From Pontibacter sp. FD36 (GTDB lineage: Bacteria; Bacteroidota; Bacteroidia; Cytophagales; Hymenobacteraceae), in assembly GCF_015686655.1 (NCBI RefSeq), contig NZ_JADPMP010000007.1, positions 62,001-126,000 on the forward strand: a DNA stretch of 64,000 nucleotides, written 5' to 3'. Both the position numbers and the translations under genes were made by a program. Below are positions 1-8,421 of the stretch, one piece after another. Below the pieces are notes generated by a model. It had not been told where the DNA came from. It worked only from the letters and a program-made list of their open reading frames with translations, and ran no database searches. How positions within the stretch are numbered: position 1 is the stretch's first letter; every line of letters begins with the position of its first letter.

Positions 1-1998
1 GATGGCATCGATGATTTCGCCTGCTCTGGTGATAGCTACATTCTTAAGTTCACCAGGCTGCGGACAGGTAGCGCTTATTTTTCTGCCAATCTGATCTGGC
101 AGGATCGTCTGAAGTGAGTAATTGCCCGGATCAACTTTAAGTTGGTAGCTGCCATCCGCACGCGTTACCGCATAAACCGGGCCTGGCATGGCCTGCACCA
201 CAATACCAGCAAGCGTCTGATCAGACGTATCCAGGGTACAATTACTGTTTGTGTCATGATACACAAATCCTCTAATAATGCTTTGAGGTTCCTGGTAAGT
301 AGAAGATTGATAAATAGAAAAAGTGTTGGCATAACGACCTCCCAAAATCAGCCGGGAACCACTTCTGTTAGCCGAAACATAATCCAAACTTCTTTTCTCC
401 TCATGCAGAAGCTCCCCTTTAGCATTAAAAATTTGAAAAAGCCCTGCAATGTTCGAGGCTACGTAGATGTTACCTTTGCCATCCAGTGCAAGATCACTGT
501 CCACATCCCATGATATATAGCTGGAACTGTACTTACCAAACTCACGGATGAATTTACCGTTGGCATCAAATTGCTGAATGCGTGTTCCCTTGTAATCGAG
601 TACATGAATAATTCCAAGCAGGTCGACAGCGACAGCCTGGGGTACCCAAAGTTGTCCTGGATTTGGACCCCAACTGCCAATTTTTGTGATGAAATTTCCC
701 TGGGAGCTTATTTTGCGGACTACCCCGCCGTAATAGTCTGTAACATACATATTACCTGCAGCGTCATGCGCAAGGTCAGTAAAATAGTTATCCGAATTTG
801 CATCACCAAAATCAGTGAAGCGCTGCTGAAATTGTCCTTTGCTATTAAACTTGAAGATGGCATTGCCAGAGTAAGAGTTTTTAGAACTATTGAGGACATA
901 GATATTTCCAAAAATGTCAACGGATATGGCACTGGGAGCTAAGATGCTCATACCCGACCCTGTGTATCCAAATTCCATGACAACGTCACCCTCATGATCG
1001 AATTTAGTTATCTTACCGGAAGAGTTCAGAATGTAAATATTGCCATCTTCATCCAGTGTAATCTCCTTTGGTGACCATTTTCTCCCCCAAGCATCAAGGT
1101 ATTGCCCTTTTTTGTCATAAAGAAAAATTTGACTGTTGCCGATTTGATGACTTTGATCAACTATAAGGATATTACCTTCTTGATTAATGGCTATCAAATG
1201 ACTCGATCCTATTAAGCGTCCAGGTCCTGAATCCAGAATAGATTTACTTTCATAGATTCCGTTCGCGTCAAATACAATGAATCCTTTGTAAGCATAACCA
1301 TTTATTCGATTGTCAAATACATACACTTGCCCGGTTTTCTTGTCTACGTCAAGCTGAACCGGACCATTCAGCCTGGTACCGGCATCCTCGCTGTTACCAA
1401 ATACAAGTAACTGCTCACCCTGGGGAGAGTACTTGATGATTCTTTTATTTGGAACGTCAAGCGCGAATAAATTGTCGTGTGCATCCAGGCTAATGCTGCC
1501 GGTGACAAGCGTTATTTCCTGCAGGAAATTCCCCTCCTTGTCAAACTTTTGAATTCGTCCATTTCCGCTATCCGCTACAAAAATTTCTTCCTTTGAATTT
1601 ACTTTAATAGCATTCGGATAGTTGAACTGCCCCGGACCGCTCCCCCTTGTTCCGATCTCAAAAAGCAGCTTCCCTTCTTTGTTATATTTAGAAAGTTTTG
1701 AGACGGAATAGCTGAGTGCATATAGATTGTCTTTTGTATCAAAAGTAATTTTATAGCCATTATAGCCCCTAAAATCTATCTCGCATAAGGGATCCTTATG
1801 AATAACCTTGCCTTTAGGTGTAAACTTTTGCAACTTTTGATGAGGTAAGTAAATGTTTCCCTCGGAGTCTACTGCAATGTCCTCCTCCAGGCCTACAGTT
1901 ACCCCTACTTTTTGATAAAGATCAAAGTTGGCAATCTGGGCTCGGGAATAGGTAGTGGCGGCAAGTAAAATGACTAACAATAGTAAAGTTGTTCTCAT
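1..1998 (-). CDS. NHL-repeat beta-propeller secreted protein (3' end beyond window)
   Basis: The open frame runs 666 codons without a stop from an ATG at 1998 to the left edge, so the C-terminus lies outside the window. The N-terminus is a signal peptide (MRTTLLLLVILLAATTYSRA). It is followed by many six-bladed-propeller/NHL-type repeats of the form GxGPGQFNYP...I.V...G.IYV.D..N.RIQKFD..G, typical of extracellular binding or scaffold propellers. Near residues 590-660 a prealbumin-like SdrD_B/carboxypeptidase-regulatory-like domain begins (GFVYHDTNSNC...D..L.G), a fold often placed before C-terminal sorting domains in Bacteroidota. I infer an exported, probably surface protein. A T9SS C-terminal domain may follow but cannot be seen. 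The ligand is unknown. It is divergent from the thioesterase gene, and its codon use is more AT-rich than its neighbours. Confidence 0.8.
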   Translation of the reverse strand, partial: MRTTLLLLVILLAATTYSRAQIANFDLYQKVGVTVGLEEDIAVDSEGNIYLPHQKLQKFTPKGKVIHKDPLCEIDFRGYNGYKITFDTKDNLYALSYSVSKLSKYNKEGKLLFEIGTRGSGPGQFNYPNAIKVNSKEEIFVADSGNGRIQKFDKEGNFLQEITLVTGSISLDAHDNLFALDVPNKRIIKYSPQGEQLLVFGNSEDAGTRLNGPVQLDVDKKTGQVYVFDNRINGYAYKGFIVFDANGIYESKSILDSGPGRLIGSSHLIAINQEGNILIVDQSHQIGNSQIFLYDKKGQYLDAWGRKWSPKEITLDEDGNIYILNSSGKITKFDHEGDVVMEFGYTGSGMSILAPSAISVDIFGNIYVLNSSKNSYSGNAIFKFNSKGQFQQRFTDFGDANSDNYFTDLAHDAAGNMYVTDYYGGVVRKISSQGNFITKIGSWGPNPGQLWVPQAVAVDLLGIIHVLDYKGTRIQQFDANGKFIREFGKYSSSYISWDVDSDLALDGKGNIYVASNIAGLFQIFNAKGELLHEEKRSLDYVSANRSGSRLILGGRYANTFSIYQSSTYQEPQSIIRGFVYHDTNSNCTLDTSDQTLAGIVVQAMPGPVYAVTRADGSYQLKVDPGNYSLQTILPDQIGRKISATCPQPGELKNVAITRAGEIIDAI

Positions 1999-2131
1999 AG
2001 GCGCTCGATAACAATTTTTAAATTGGGGTATAAGTCTGTGAGTCTAGCAATTAGAATATAAACATAGCTTTATATTGGCTTATTTACCAGGGTAAATTTT
2101 AAAAAGCTACCTGTGTTATACCTGCATACCT

Positions 2132-2139
2132 TAACTTTG
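2132..2139 (+). promoter_or_regulatory. -7 promoter element of the thioesterase gene
   Basis: TAACTTTG fits the Bacteroidota -7 consensus TAnnTTTG and lies about 50 bp before the ATG at 2188. No good -33 TTTG is present. Because the element lies downstream of the GTG at 2113, it argues for the ATG start. Confidence 0.5.
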
Positions 2140-2187
2140 CAACTAAACCATCGTTATCACTCCGATCCGATTTTAAACGAAACAAAC

Positions 2188-2625
2188 ATGTCCCATACCT
2201 ATACCAACAAAGTAATGTGGTCGCACCTGGATGCGAACATGCACATGCGCCACTCTGCCTATGCTGATTTTGCGGCGCAGGCCCGTATCGAAGCCCTGGA
2301 AGAATTGGGAATGGATCTGAAAACTTTTCAGCGCCTGCACATCGGACCGATCTTGTTCAGGGAAGAAACCACGTACCTGCGGGAAGTGGGCATAAATGAG
2401 GAGGTTACCATCAAGACAGAACTGACAGCCAGCCGCAAAGACGGGGCACGCTGGGCACTGCGCCACGAACTGTACAAAGAGGATGGCGTAAAAGCGGCGG
2501 TGATCAAAGTGGAAGGCGCCTGGATGGATGTATTGAAGCGCAAGCTAACTGTGTTGCCGGAAGAGCTGGCACAGCATTTCATGGAGCTGCCGCGCAGTGC
2601 CGACTATGTTGAGTTAGATGGATAA
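2188..2625 (+). CDS. acyl-CoA thioesterase, 4HBT hotdog family
   Basis: A protein of 145 residues with the 4HBT/YbgC hotdog pattern: an N-terminal strand and the SHLDANMHMRHSAYADFAAQAR segment, in which the D-N-H motif and the following helix form the usual active-site region. The family hydrolyses acyl-CoA or other acyl thioesters in the cytoplasm; the substrate cannot be told from sequence. A longer open frame starts at a GTG (2113), but the promoter element at 2132 and the family length favour the ATG at 2188 (MSHTYTNKVMW). It stands alone between two divergently or convergently placed genes. Confidence 0.75.
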   Translation: MSHTYTNKVMWSHLDANMHMRHSAYADFAAQARIEALEELGMDLKTFQRLHIGPILFREETTYLREVGINEEVTIKTELTASRKDGARWALRHELYKEDGVKAAVIKVEGAWMDVLKRKLTVLPEELAQHFMELPRSADYVELDG

Positions 2626-2690
2626 GGCTACACACCTACCTGACATCTATAGATGGCTCAAGTGTAGACTGATCGCCAGGACTGAATAGC

Positions 2691-3251
2691 TTACTGCTCC
2701 ATTTTACCTTTCGCCTCTATACACCAGAGTAGTTCCTGCAAAAAGTGGTCTGCACGTTTGTCAGTGGCTTCTTTGTCATGGGCATTGCCTTCTTCATCAT
2801 AATTGTCCTGCACCTTGGGTACCGGGAACATAGCGGGTACGGTCCAGGCACGCATTTTCCAAAGCGAAAACTGCAGCGAGGTAATCACCTGCGTACCACC
2901 AAAAGCACCGCCGGACACCGTTGAGATGGCCACCGGCTTCCGGTGCCATTCATCATAAAGCAAATCCACCACATTTTTGAGACTGGCCGGATAGCCGCCA
3001 TTATACTCGGGCGTTACGATGATGATGCCATCCGCACCCAAAATCTTTTCCCTGAATTCCTGCATGCCGATTGTGGGCTCTTCCTGTCGGCGGTAGCGTT
3101 CGTGAAATACCGGAAAGTCATAGGCTTTCAGGTCTATGATCTCAGTAGTGGCGAGCTGGTGTTCTTCCAGATACTTTTTCAGGTATAGCACAACGCGGTG
3201 ACTTTTGCGGCCGGTGCGTACGCTCGAAGAAATAATAGCGATGTGGGGCAT
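2691..3251 (-). CDS. NADPH-dependent FMN reductase (flavodoxin fold)
   Basis: 186 residues. The N-terminus (IAIISSSVRTGRKSHRV) is the phosphate-binding loop of NAD(P)H-dependent FMN reductases, and TPEYNGGYPASLKNVVD is the second flavin-binding loop of this family (usual form PEYNGS.P..LKN). These enzymes bind FMN and reduce quinones, azo compounds or chromate with NAD(P)H in the cytoplasm. The physiological substrate is not evident. It may be co-transcribed with the VOC gene upstream on the same strand (62 bp gap). Confidence 0.8.
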   Translation of the reverse strand: MPHIAIISSSVRTGRKSHRVVLYLKKYLEEHQLATTEIIDLKAYDFPVFHERYRRQEEPTIGMQEFREKILGADGIIIVTPEYNGGYPASLKNVVDLLYDEWHRKPVAISTVSGGAFGGTQVITSLQFSLWKMRAWTVPAMFPVPKVQDNYDEEGNAHDKEATDKRADHFLQELLWCIEAKGKMEQ

Positions 3252-3313
3252 GGGTACTATGGTTATAGGTTGCGGTTTGTATTCGAGTTGTTATCGTTTT
3301 GTCAGGAGAGTTA

Positions 3314-3811
3314 TCATTTTTCCAGCTCACTGAGCAGGTCCTGCAGGTCGAGGGGTTGGGTATACATGGTGATGGATCCCTCTTCATCGAGGGGCCAGTT
3401 TTCCTGAGGTCGGTCCCAATACAACTCTACGCCATTGCCATCGGGGTCTGACAGGTATAGCGCTTCCGAAACGCCGTGGTCCGAGGCACCGTCGAGGCGG
3501 TAGCCGGCATCCCGGATTCGCTTTAGAATGGCAGCCAGGTCTTTGCGAGTAGGGTAGAGGATGGCAGTATGGAAAAGGCCGGTGCTGCGAGCCGGGGGTG
3601 GAGTGCCGCCTTTGCTGTACCAGGTGTTCAGGCCAATGTGATGGTGGTAACCACCCGCCGAAATAAAAGCCGCATCCGGTCCGTACATCATCATCAGCTC
3701 AAAGCCCAGCAGGTCGCGGTAAAAAGCCAGGGCCCGATCGAGGTCTGCCACCTTGAGGTGCACATGCCCGATGCGAGTCTGCGCGGGTACGGTATACTTG
3801 TCTGATGCCAT
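3314..3811 (-). CDS. VOC family (glyoxalase/dioxygenase-like) protein
   Basis: 165 residues from the ATG at 3811 (MASDKYTVPAQ); an upstream in-frame start at 3859 would add 16 residues unlike the family. Paired VOC modules are visible: GHVHLKVADLDRALAFYRDLLGFEL with a first metal-type His, HHHIGLNTW, then GLFHTAILYP and a final DPDGNGVELYWDRP with the usual Glu ligand. It resembles the N-terminal part of catechol 2,3-dioxygenase-like CatE proteins but is about half their length. Members are metal-dependent lyases, dioxygenases or thiol transferases; the actual reaction is unknown. Confidence 0.75.
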   Translation of the reverse strand: MASDKYTVPAQTRIGHVHLKVADLDRALAFYRDLLGFELMMMYGPDAAFISAGGYHHHIGLNTWYSKGGTPPPARSTGLFHTAILYPTRKDLAAILKRIRDAGYRLDGASDHGVSEALYLSDPDGNGVELYWDRPQENWPLDEEGSITMYTQPLDLQDLLSELEK

Positions 3812-3892
3812 GGTCTTCTGCCTTTTAGTCTTAAATACTAGCCCATACGCGCAATACAATTTTTTGTGTTGATCAAACCCTGAACGCTTAGC

Positions 3893-5410
3893 TTACAAAC
3901 CACTCTGCGCCAGTTCCAGCAGCACATCGTAATAAGGGCGGCGTAGCATTTTTGCTTTGAGCCAGGCGTAAAAGCTCATGGCCTGTATGTCAGTGTTCTC
4001 AAAGGACTCAAACTCGAGGCTCTGTTCTACCTGCTGAAAAAAGGCTTCGCTGGCAACAAGTTCCGGTTGGTCTACCATGTGCTTGATCAGTTGCAGGTAT
4101 TGCTTCACATTGTAGTATGCCGACTGCTGTAGTAGGTCTTTGAAGGTACGCTCAAATGACCGGATCTTGTTGAGCACGAGGTCTTCGTTACCCAGTTCGT
4201 ACTGTAAAATCAGTTCTCCCATTTTCTTCTTCAACACCCATTCGCGTCCCATGGTCTGCTCCAGCCATTTGTCCGAGCGCTTGATGCCCAGCAGCACGCG
4301 GTTGGCTTTGCCAAAAGCTCCCTGCGCAAAGTAGTTGAAGCTTAACCCCAACAAGGCAGTCAACTGGTCACGCTGGCTCAGGTGTACCTTGCTTTTGTAG
4401 AGCAGTTTCTCCATCAGCCCGATGGCCTCTTCGTTGTTCCGCAGAAAGACCAGATTGGCTACCATCAAAAAAATATAGCGCGGGTAAAAGGTGGCATAAT
4501 GGTTCTTGCCGTCCCCGCTCATGCTGTTGTGCAGGAGAGCCAGGTAGTGGATCGACTCCACAAATTTCTTGTTCCGGTATAGCACGTGCGCAATCATGTA
4601 GAGCAGGCTAAGCTTGTAGTACTGGTGCGCTTTGATGAATCCGTATTTCTGTTCTGTCTCCTGGTACTGGCTGATGATGTAAGGCTCAAACGTGAGGAAA
4701 TCCTTCCGGGCCAGCACGGCACTTCGGGCGATGGACATCAGCTTATAAAGTAATAGCGGACGCTTGCTCACAGCCTCGGTCAGGTTATAACTGGCAAGCA
4801 CTTCCTGTATGATCCGGTCGAAGTGCAGGTCACGGCCCTGCCTGCGGACAGCCTGCAATCGCTGATTGATAATACTGCTGGCGATGTTGGCTCTCTCCAC
4901 TTCATCGGCTGCCAGTTTGTTCTGATTGCGCCTGACTATGATCTGTTCCAGGTCTTCAGCAAACTCACTGTCTGCTTTCTCGATCTGTAGGTTATAGATC
5001 GTGTTAAGCAGGTCGTACTGTTCGTTGGCAGTGGCCATTTTCTCAGCTTTGAGCAGGTAGTGCCAGGCCAACCGCTCCACACGCGCATCGAACAGGTAGC
5101 GGGCCAGGGAGAGCAAGCCCATGATCGTGGAAGCCGCCGTGCTGTCCTCTTCCATCCGCTTGAGCATGATAAAGTCAGTGAGGTGGCGGGTGAGCCTTTT
5201 GCGGAGCGCATAGTAGGCTACCGGATTCGGATCTTCGGGGTAAAGCCGGGTGATCAGTTGCTCTGGTGTGTACTGCTTTTCCTGAAGCAATAATTTATAG
5301 AGTGCCAGGTCTTTGCGGCTCTTCTTCTTTTTCTGTCGCTGAATGAAAATGCCTAACTCCCGACGGTCTTCTTCCCCCAGTGTTTCCAACGTTATTTTGA
5401 GATCGTCCAT
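3893..5410 (-). CDS. conserved helical protein of unknown function
   Basis: 505 residues, predicted almost entirely alpha-helical, with no signal peptide or membrane segment. It begins with a charged stretch (EEDRRELGIFIQRQKKKKSRKD) and continues with leucine- and tyrosine-rich helix pairs resembling degenerate TPR repeats (for example at residues 255-345 and 350-410). I do not recognise a family. The architecture suggests a cytoplasmic scaffold or protein-binding solenoid. It is transcribed alone. The 280 bp upstream are shared with the divergent gene at 5693. Confidence 0.6.
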   Translation of the reverse strand: MDDLKITLETLGEEDRRELGIFIQRQKKKKSRKDLALYKLLLQEKQYTPEQLITRLYPEDPNPVAYYALRKRLTRHLTDFIMLKRMEEDSTAASTIMGLLSLARYLFDARVERLAWHYLLKAEKMATANEQYDLLNTIYNLQIEKADSEFAEDLEQIIVRRNQNKLAADEVERANIASSIINQRLQAVRRQGRDLHFDRIIQEVLASYNLTEAVSKRPLLLYKLMSIARSAVLARKDFLTFEPYIISQYQETEQKYGFIKAHQYYKLSLLYMIAHVLYRNKKFVESIHYLALLHNSMSGDGKNHYATFYPRYIFLMVANLVFLRNNEEAIGLMEKLLYKSKVHLSQRDQLTALLGLSFNYFAQGAFGKANRVLLGIKRSDKWLEQTMGREWVLKKKMGELILQYELGNEDLVLNKIRSFERTFKDLLQQSAYYNVKQYLQLIKHMVDQPELVASEAFFQQVEQSLEFESFENTDIQAMSFYAWLKAKMLRRPYYDVLLELAQSGL

Positions 5411-5616
5411 CTTGCTTTAGGTATAGCGGTTGTTTTTGTACGACATGGAGGTATGGTCTCTAGTGGCTAAATTAACTTTTGGATGAATTTTGATGGATGA
5501 AATTCGCTTAAATCTAAATTTTAAAAGTCTTACGATGTGAATATAAGTATTTGTAAGTTAGTAATATACGCTTGGTTAAATTAAAATTTAAAAGTCTGTA
5601 AAATGGATTTGCTGGC

Positions 5617-5656
5617 TTTCTATACCTGTGATAGTGTTGTAGGTTTGATCTATCAA
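5617..5656 (+). promoter_or_regulatory. promoter of the 5693 gene pair with overlapping palindrome
   Basis: A -7 element TAGGTTTG (5640-5647) follows TTTC (5617-5620, near the -33 consensus TTTG) with 19 bp spacing. A perfect inverted repeat, TTGAT-CT-ATCAA (5645-5656), overlaps the -7 element and the expected transcription start, as a repressor site would. The match to the Bacteroidota promoter is seen; the operator role is inference. Confidence 0.5.
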
Positions 5657-5692
5657 AAGCAAAAGAAATAACCAATATAACACACATCGACC

Positions 5693-6412
5693 ATGAAAAA
5701 TCTACTGTTCACAATCATTGCCTGCCTTCTTTATTTTACCGGTCAGGCGCAGGACATTCTCATCAAGCGCAACGGCGACGAGCTGGAGGTAAAGGTGCTT
5801 GAGATCGACCTGGAGGCTGTTAAATACAAGCGCTTCGATAACCTGGAAGGCCCCATTATCTCGATAGCCAAAGCGGATGTATTTATGATCAAGTATGAAA
5901 ACGGGACAAAGGTGACCATGAACGAGATGCGTCCAACTGTGCAGCAACCCGTTTACGCCCAACGCACCGGTTATCCGCAGGAAAACCTGAAGCTGGGTGG
6001 ACCGCGCCTGGGTTTTACTGTCCTCAGCCAAAAGTACATCGACCACATCAGTAACGACTACGACACCAACGTCAATGCCTTCATGACGCAGTTTGGCTGG
6101 CAGTTTGAGACGCGGGTATTTACGCTGGAAAACGGTACTTCGGGTTTGTTTGAGTTCGTGCCTTTGATAGGTGGCCTGGAGCAGGGCAAGTTCCTGCCGA
6201 GTCTGAGTGCGCTGGTAGGTATAAGAGGGGCGAAGGGATTGGAGTTTGGCCTGGGTCCGAATGTGTCGCTTGGCGGTGCGGGCATTGTGCTGGCGGTCGG
6301 TACCAATTTCCAAAGCCAGGGAGTAAACTTCCCGGTCAACTTTGCGGTGGCACCTTCTAAGGACGGCGCACGATTCAGTCTGCTCTTCGGTTTCAACTCA
6401 CGCAAATACTAA
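5693..6412 (+). CDS. secreted protein with DUF-like N-terminal domain and beta-rich C-terminus
   Basis: 239 residues with a clear signal peptide (MKNLLFTIIACLLYFTGQAQ). Residues 20-75 form a small domain (DILIKRNGDELEVKVLEI...VKYKRFDNLEGPI..I.K.DVFMIKYENGTKV) that is repeated in the next gene. The rest is Gly-rich with alternating hydrophobic residues and ends FSLLFGFNSRKY, like an outer-membrane or surface beta-structure. Function unknown; an envelope location is inferred. It is co-oriented with its paralogue 11 bp downstream, so the two are probably one operon. Confidence 0.65.
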   Translation: MKNLLFTIIACLLYFTGQAQDILIKRNGDELEVKVLEIDLEAVKYKRFDNLEGPIISIAKADVFMIKYENGTKVTMNEMRPTVQQPVYAQRTGYPQENLKLGGPRLGFTVLSQKYIDHISNDYDTNVNAFMTQFGWQFETRVFTLENGTSGLFEFVPLIGGLEQGKFLPSLSALVGIRGAKGLEFGLGPNVSLGGAGIVLAVGTNFQSQGVNFPVNFAVAPSKDGARFSLLFGFNSRKY

Positions 6413-6423
6413 GCTGCACAGCC

Positions 6424-7026
6424 ATGAAAAATGTTCTACTTTTGATCCTGTTGCTGGGTATACAGCAAGTGCTGCTGGCACAGGATATTATCGTGAAAGT
6501 ATCGGGTGAGGAAATACCTGCCCGGGTACAGGAGATCACGCTGCACGATGTGCTTTACCAGCATCCTGATTCATTGGAGGGTATGATCTGGCGCTTGTCG
6601 AAGACAGAGGTGTTTATGGTGAAGTTTGAGAACGGAACGAAAGAGGTTTTTGAACAGCACTTAGCTGATAGTCTGTCAAGCATGGTACAGGGAATGACAC
6701 CTGAGCAGCTCTTTGAACTGGGCAAAGCGGATGCGAAGCAGTACTACAAAGGCAATGGCGCCATGTGGGGTTCAGCGGCCAGTTCGATGGTCATGTTTCC
6801 GATTGGACTGGCGGGCAGTATAGCTATTGGCGCTACTGCCCCTAAAGTGAAGCCGGAGCGCGTGTCTGATATCAGCTTGCTGGAGGAACAGGATTACCTG
6901 AGAGGGTATAAGGAGCAGGCAGCCCGCAAGAAGAGAGGAAAGGCTTTGGCCGGTGTAGGAATCGGCGCAGGTATACAGCTCGGGCTGCTCATTTTGATAC
7001 TGACCAGTATGCCTGTGATGCCGTAA
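6424..7026 (+). CDS. secreted/membrane paralogue of the preceding gene
   Basis: 200 residues. A signal peptide (MKNVLLLILLLGIQQVLLAQ) is followed by the same small domain as the upstream gene: DIIVKVSGEEIPARVQEI...LYQHPDSLEGMIWRLSKTEVFMVKFENGTKEVF. After it there is a low-conservation linker and two hydrophobic segments (about residues 118-138 and 177-197), unlike the beta-rich tail of the neighbour. The pair therefore shares a head but has different tails. Function unknown. It ends just before a strong terminator at 7046. Confidence 0.6.
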   Translation: MKNVLLLILLLGIQQVLLAQDIIVKVSGEEIPARVQEITLHDVLYQHPDSLEGMIWRLSKTEVFMVKFENGTKEVFEQHLADSLSSMVQGMTPEQLFELGKADAKQYYKGNGAMWGSAASSMVMFPIGLAGSIAIGATAPKVKPERVSDISLLEEQDYLRGYKEQAARKKRGKALAGVGIGAGIQLGLLILILTSMPVMP

Positions 7027-7045
7027 GCGCTGCCCGCATAAAAGA

Positions 7046-7090
7046 CAGATCGGGTGTGGTCAGAGCTGATAACTGACCACACCCGATCTG
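7046..7090. terminator. bidirectional terminator between convergent genes
   Basis: A perfect 18-bp inverted repeat (7046-7063 with 7073-7090, loop 9 nt) is followed on the + strand by TTTTGTGTTT and on the - strand by TCTTTTATG. It separates the 6424 gene from arsM, which converge here. Confidence 0.85.
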
Positions 7091-7110
7091 TTTTGTGTTT
7101 CTACAAATAC

Positions 7111-7956
7111 TTAGCAGCAGCCGCTGCCCGGTGCGCAGGCCAGGTTCTCTGTTGGCTTGCTTCCGTATACCGTAATGCTGTAGATGCCGGTGTTGCTCTC
7201 TCTGAATGCCTGTATACCTGCGGCATCCAGGTAATCCTGCAGGATCTCGTCCGGCACATGGATCGCTTTCTCTTTCTGCACTGTGATGTTCTCAAAACCG
7301 ACTTCACGGATGATCTGCAGGTACTCCTCCTTCTGGATCGCACCTGACACGCAGCCGGCGTACATCTCGCTGGCCTGAACAATGCCTTCCGGCAAATCGC
7401 CTACCAATACCACATCCGAAATACTGAAGTGACCACCCGGCTTTAGCACACGGAAAGTCTCGGCAAATGCCTGTCGCTTGTCCGGTACCAGGTTGAGCAC
7501 GCAGTTGCTGATCACCACATCGGCACGGTTGGCCGCGATTGGAAGCGCCTCTATTTCACCTTGTCTGAACTCCACGTTGTTGAAGCCGAGTTTGTCAGCA
7601 TTTTCGCGTGCCTTGGCGATCATGGCCTCTGTCATGTCCACGCCGATCACCTTGCCGCCTTCGCCTACCAACGCACGGGCAACAAAGCAGTCGTTGCCGG
7701 CACCAGAGCCGAGGTCAACTACTGTCTGGCCCTTGCTGATCTGGGCAAACTCGGTCGGTACGCCGCAGCCAAGCCCCAGGTCTGCATCCGGGTTGTAACC
7801 TTCCAGTTCGGTATAGTTATCTGCAAAAATAGCATAGTCCACGGTACCGCAACCGGTAGCCCCGCAGCACGAGGCTTCGTTCTGCTCTTTGCTTTGCAAC
7901 GCGATCTCGCTGTATTTGTCGCGCACTATTTTTTTGAGTTCTTCTGCCTTGTTCAT
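7111..7956 (-). CDS. arsM: arsenite S-adenosylmethionine methyltransferase ArsM
   Basis: 281 residues from the ATG at 7956 (a TTG three codons upstream is less likely). The SAM-binding motif I is DLGSGAGND (81-89). The three cysteines that bind As(III) in ArsM enzymes appear to be present: C64 in GLGCG, C152 in ISNCVLNL and C202 in YAGCVSG. Extra Cys clusters lie at residues 29-36 (SCCGATGCG) and at the C-terminus (PGSGCC). The enzyme methylates arsenite in the cytoplasm, giving volatile or less retained species. It lies 52 bp downstream of arsR in the same direction, so arsenic-inducible expression is likely. Confidence 0.93.
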   Translation of the reverse strand: MNKAEELKKIVRDKYSEIALQSKEQNEASCCGATGCGTVDYAIFADNYTELEGYNPDADLGLGCGVPTEFAQISKGQTVVDLGSGAGNDCFVARALVGEGGKVIGVDMTEAMIAKARENADKLGFNNVEFRQGEIEALPIAANRADVVISNCVLNLVPDKRQAFAETFRVLKPGGHFSISDVVLVGDLPEGIVQASEMYAGCVSGAIQKEEYLQIIREVGFENITVQKEKAIHVPDEILQDYLDAAGIQAFRESNTGIYSITVYGSKPTENLACAPGSGCC

Positions 7957-7974
7957 AGTTCTCAATTTAAGTTT

Positions 7975-7990
7975 ATCGGTAAATTACGAT
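7975..7990 (-). promoter_or_regulatory. second ArsR-like site between arsR and arsM
   Basis: The word ATCGGTAAATTACGAT matches the perfect palindrome upstream of arsR (ATCGTAAAAATACGAT, 8355-8370) at 13 of 16 positions, including both ATCG/CGAT ends. It sits in the 52-bp arsR-arsM gap and may give arsM extra control. Binding is inference. Confidence 0.4.
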
Positions 7991-8008
7991 CAATTAAAAC
8001 AAATTTTT

Positions 8009-8341
8009 TTAACAGCAACTGCTGCCACAAGCCGTGTAGCTTTGGAAAAACACGCCTAAGGTATCCTGGGCTTGCTTCCATACATGCTCATTGATGCAGT
8101 AGCACACTTTTTTGCCGTCAATATCCCCTTGTATCAGGCCGGCCTCTTTCAGCTCTTTCAAATGCTGCGAAACCGTGGACTGGGACAGCGGCAACTCGTC
8201 TACAATATCACCGCAGATACAAGCCTTACGCTCCAGCAGCACACGCAAAATAGCAATGCGGGCCGGATGACCCAGTGCTTTGGCAAAACGGGCGATCAGG
8301 ATTTCCTCTTCTGTAAATTGCTCTGTCTTCGAAAGTCCCAT
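8009..8341 (-). CDS. arsR: ArsR/SmtB-family arsenic-responsive repressor
   Basis: 110 residues. The winged helix-turn-helix is clear: [14 protein letters not shown], then [30 protein letters not shown] and the wing [11 protein letters not shown]. Candidate arsenite ligands are the CIC pair before the HTH, the CYC in the wing, and the C-terminal CGSSCC. The family releases DNA when As(III) binds. It is followed by arsM in the same direction and preceded by a perfect palindrome at 8355-8370, so autoregulation is expected. Confidence 0.9.
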   Translation of the reverse strand: MGLSKTEQFTEEEILIARFAKALGHPARIAILRVLLERKACICGDIVDELPLSQSTVSQHLKELKEAGLIQGDIDGKKVCYCINEHVWKQAQDTLGVFFQSYTACGSSCC

Positions 8342-8354
8342 AGTTTAATTTATG

Positions 8355-8370
8355 ATCGTAAAAATACGAT
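8355..8370 (-). promoter_or_regulatory. candidate ArsR operator
   Basis: ATCGTA-AAAA-TACGAT is a perfect 6-4-6 inverted repeat 14 bp before the arsR start. A near -7 element (TTATTTTG, reading 8393 to 8386) lies further upstream, so the site would fall just after the transcription start. It matches the repressor-site position; binding is inferred. Confidence 0.6.
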
Positions 8371-8421
8371 GAATTGAAATGACTTCAAAATAATATGTCA
8401 GTTTTTTTTATGGAATGGAGT

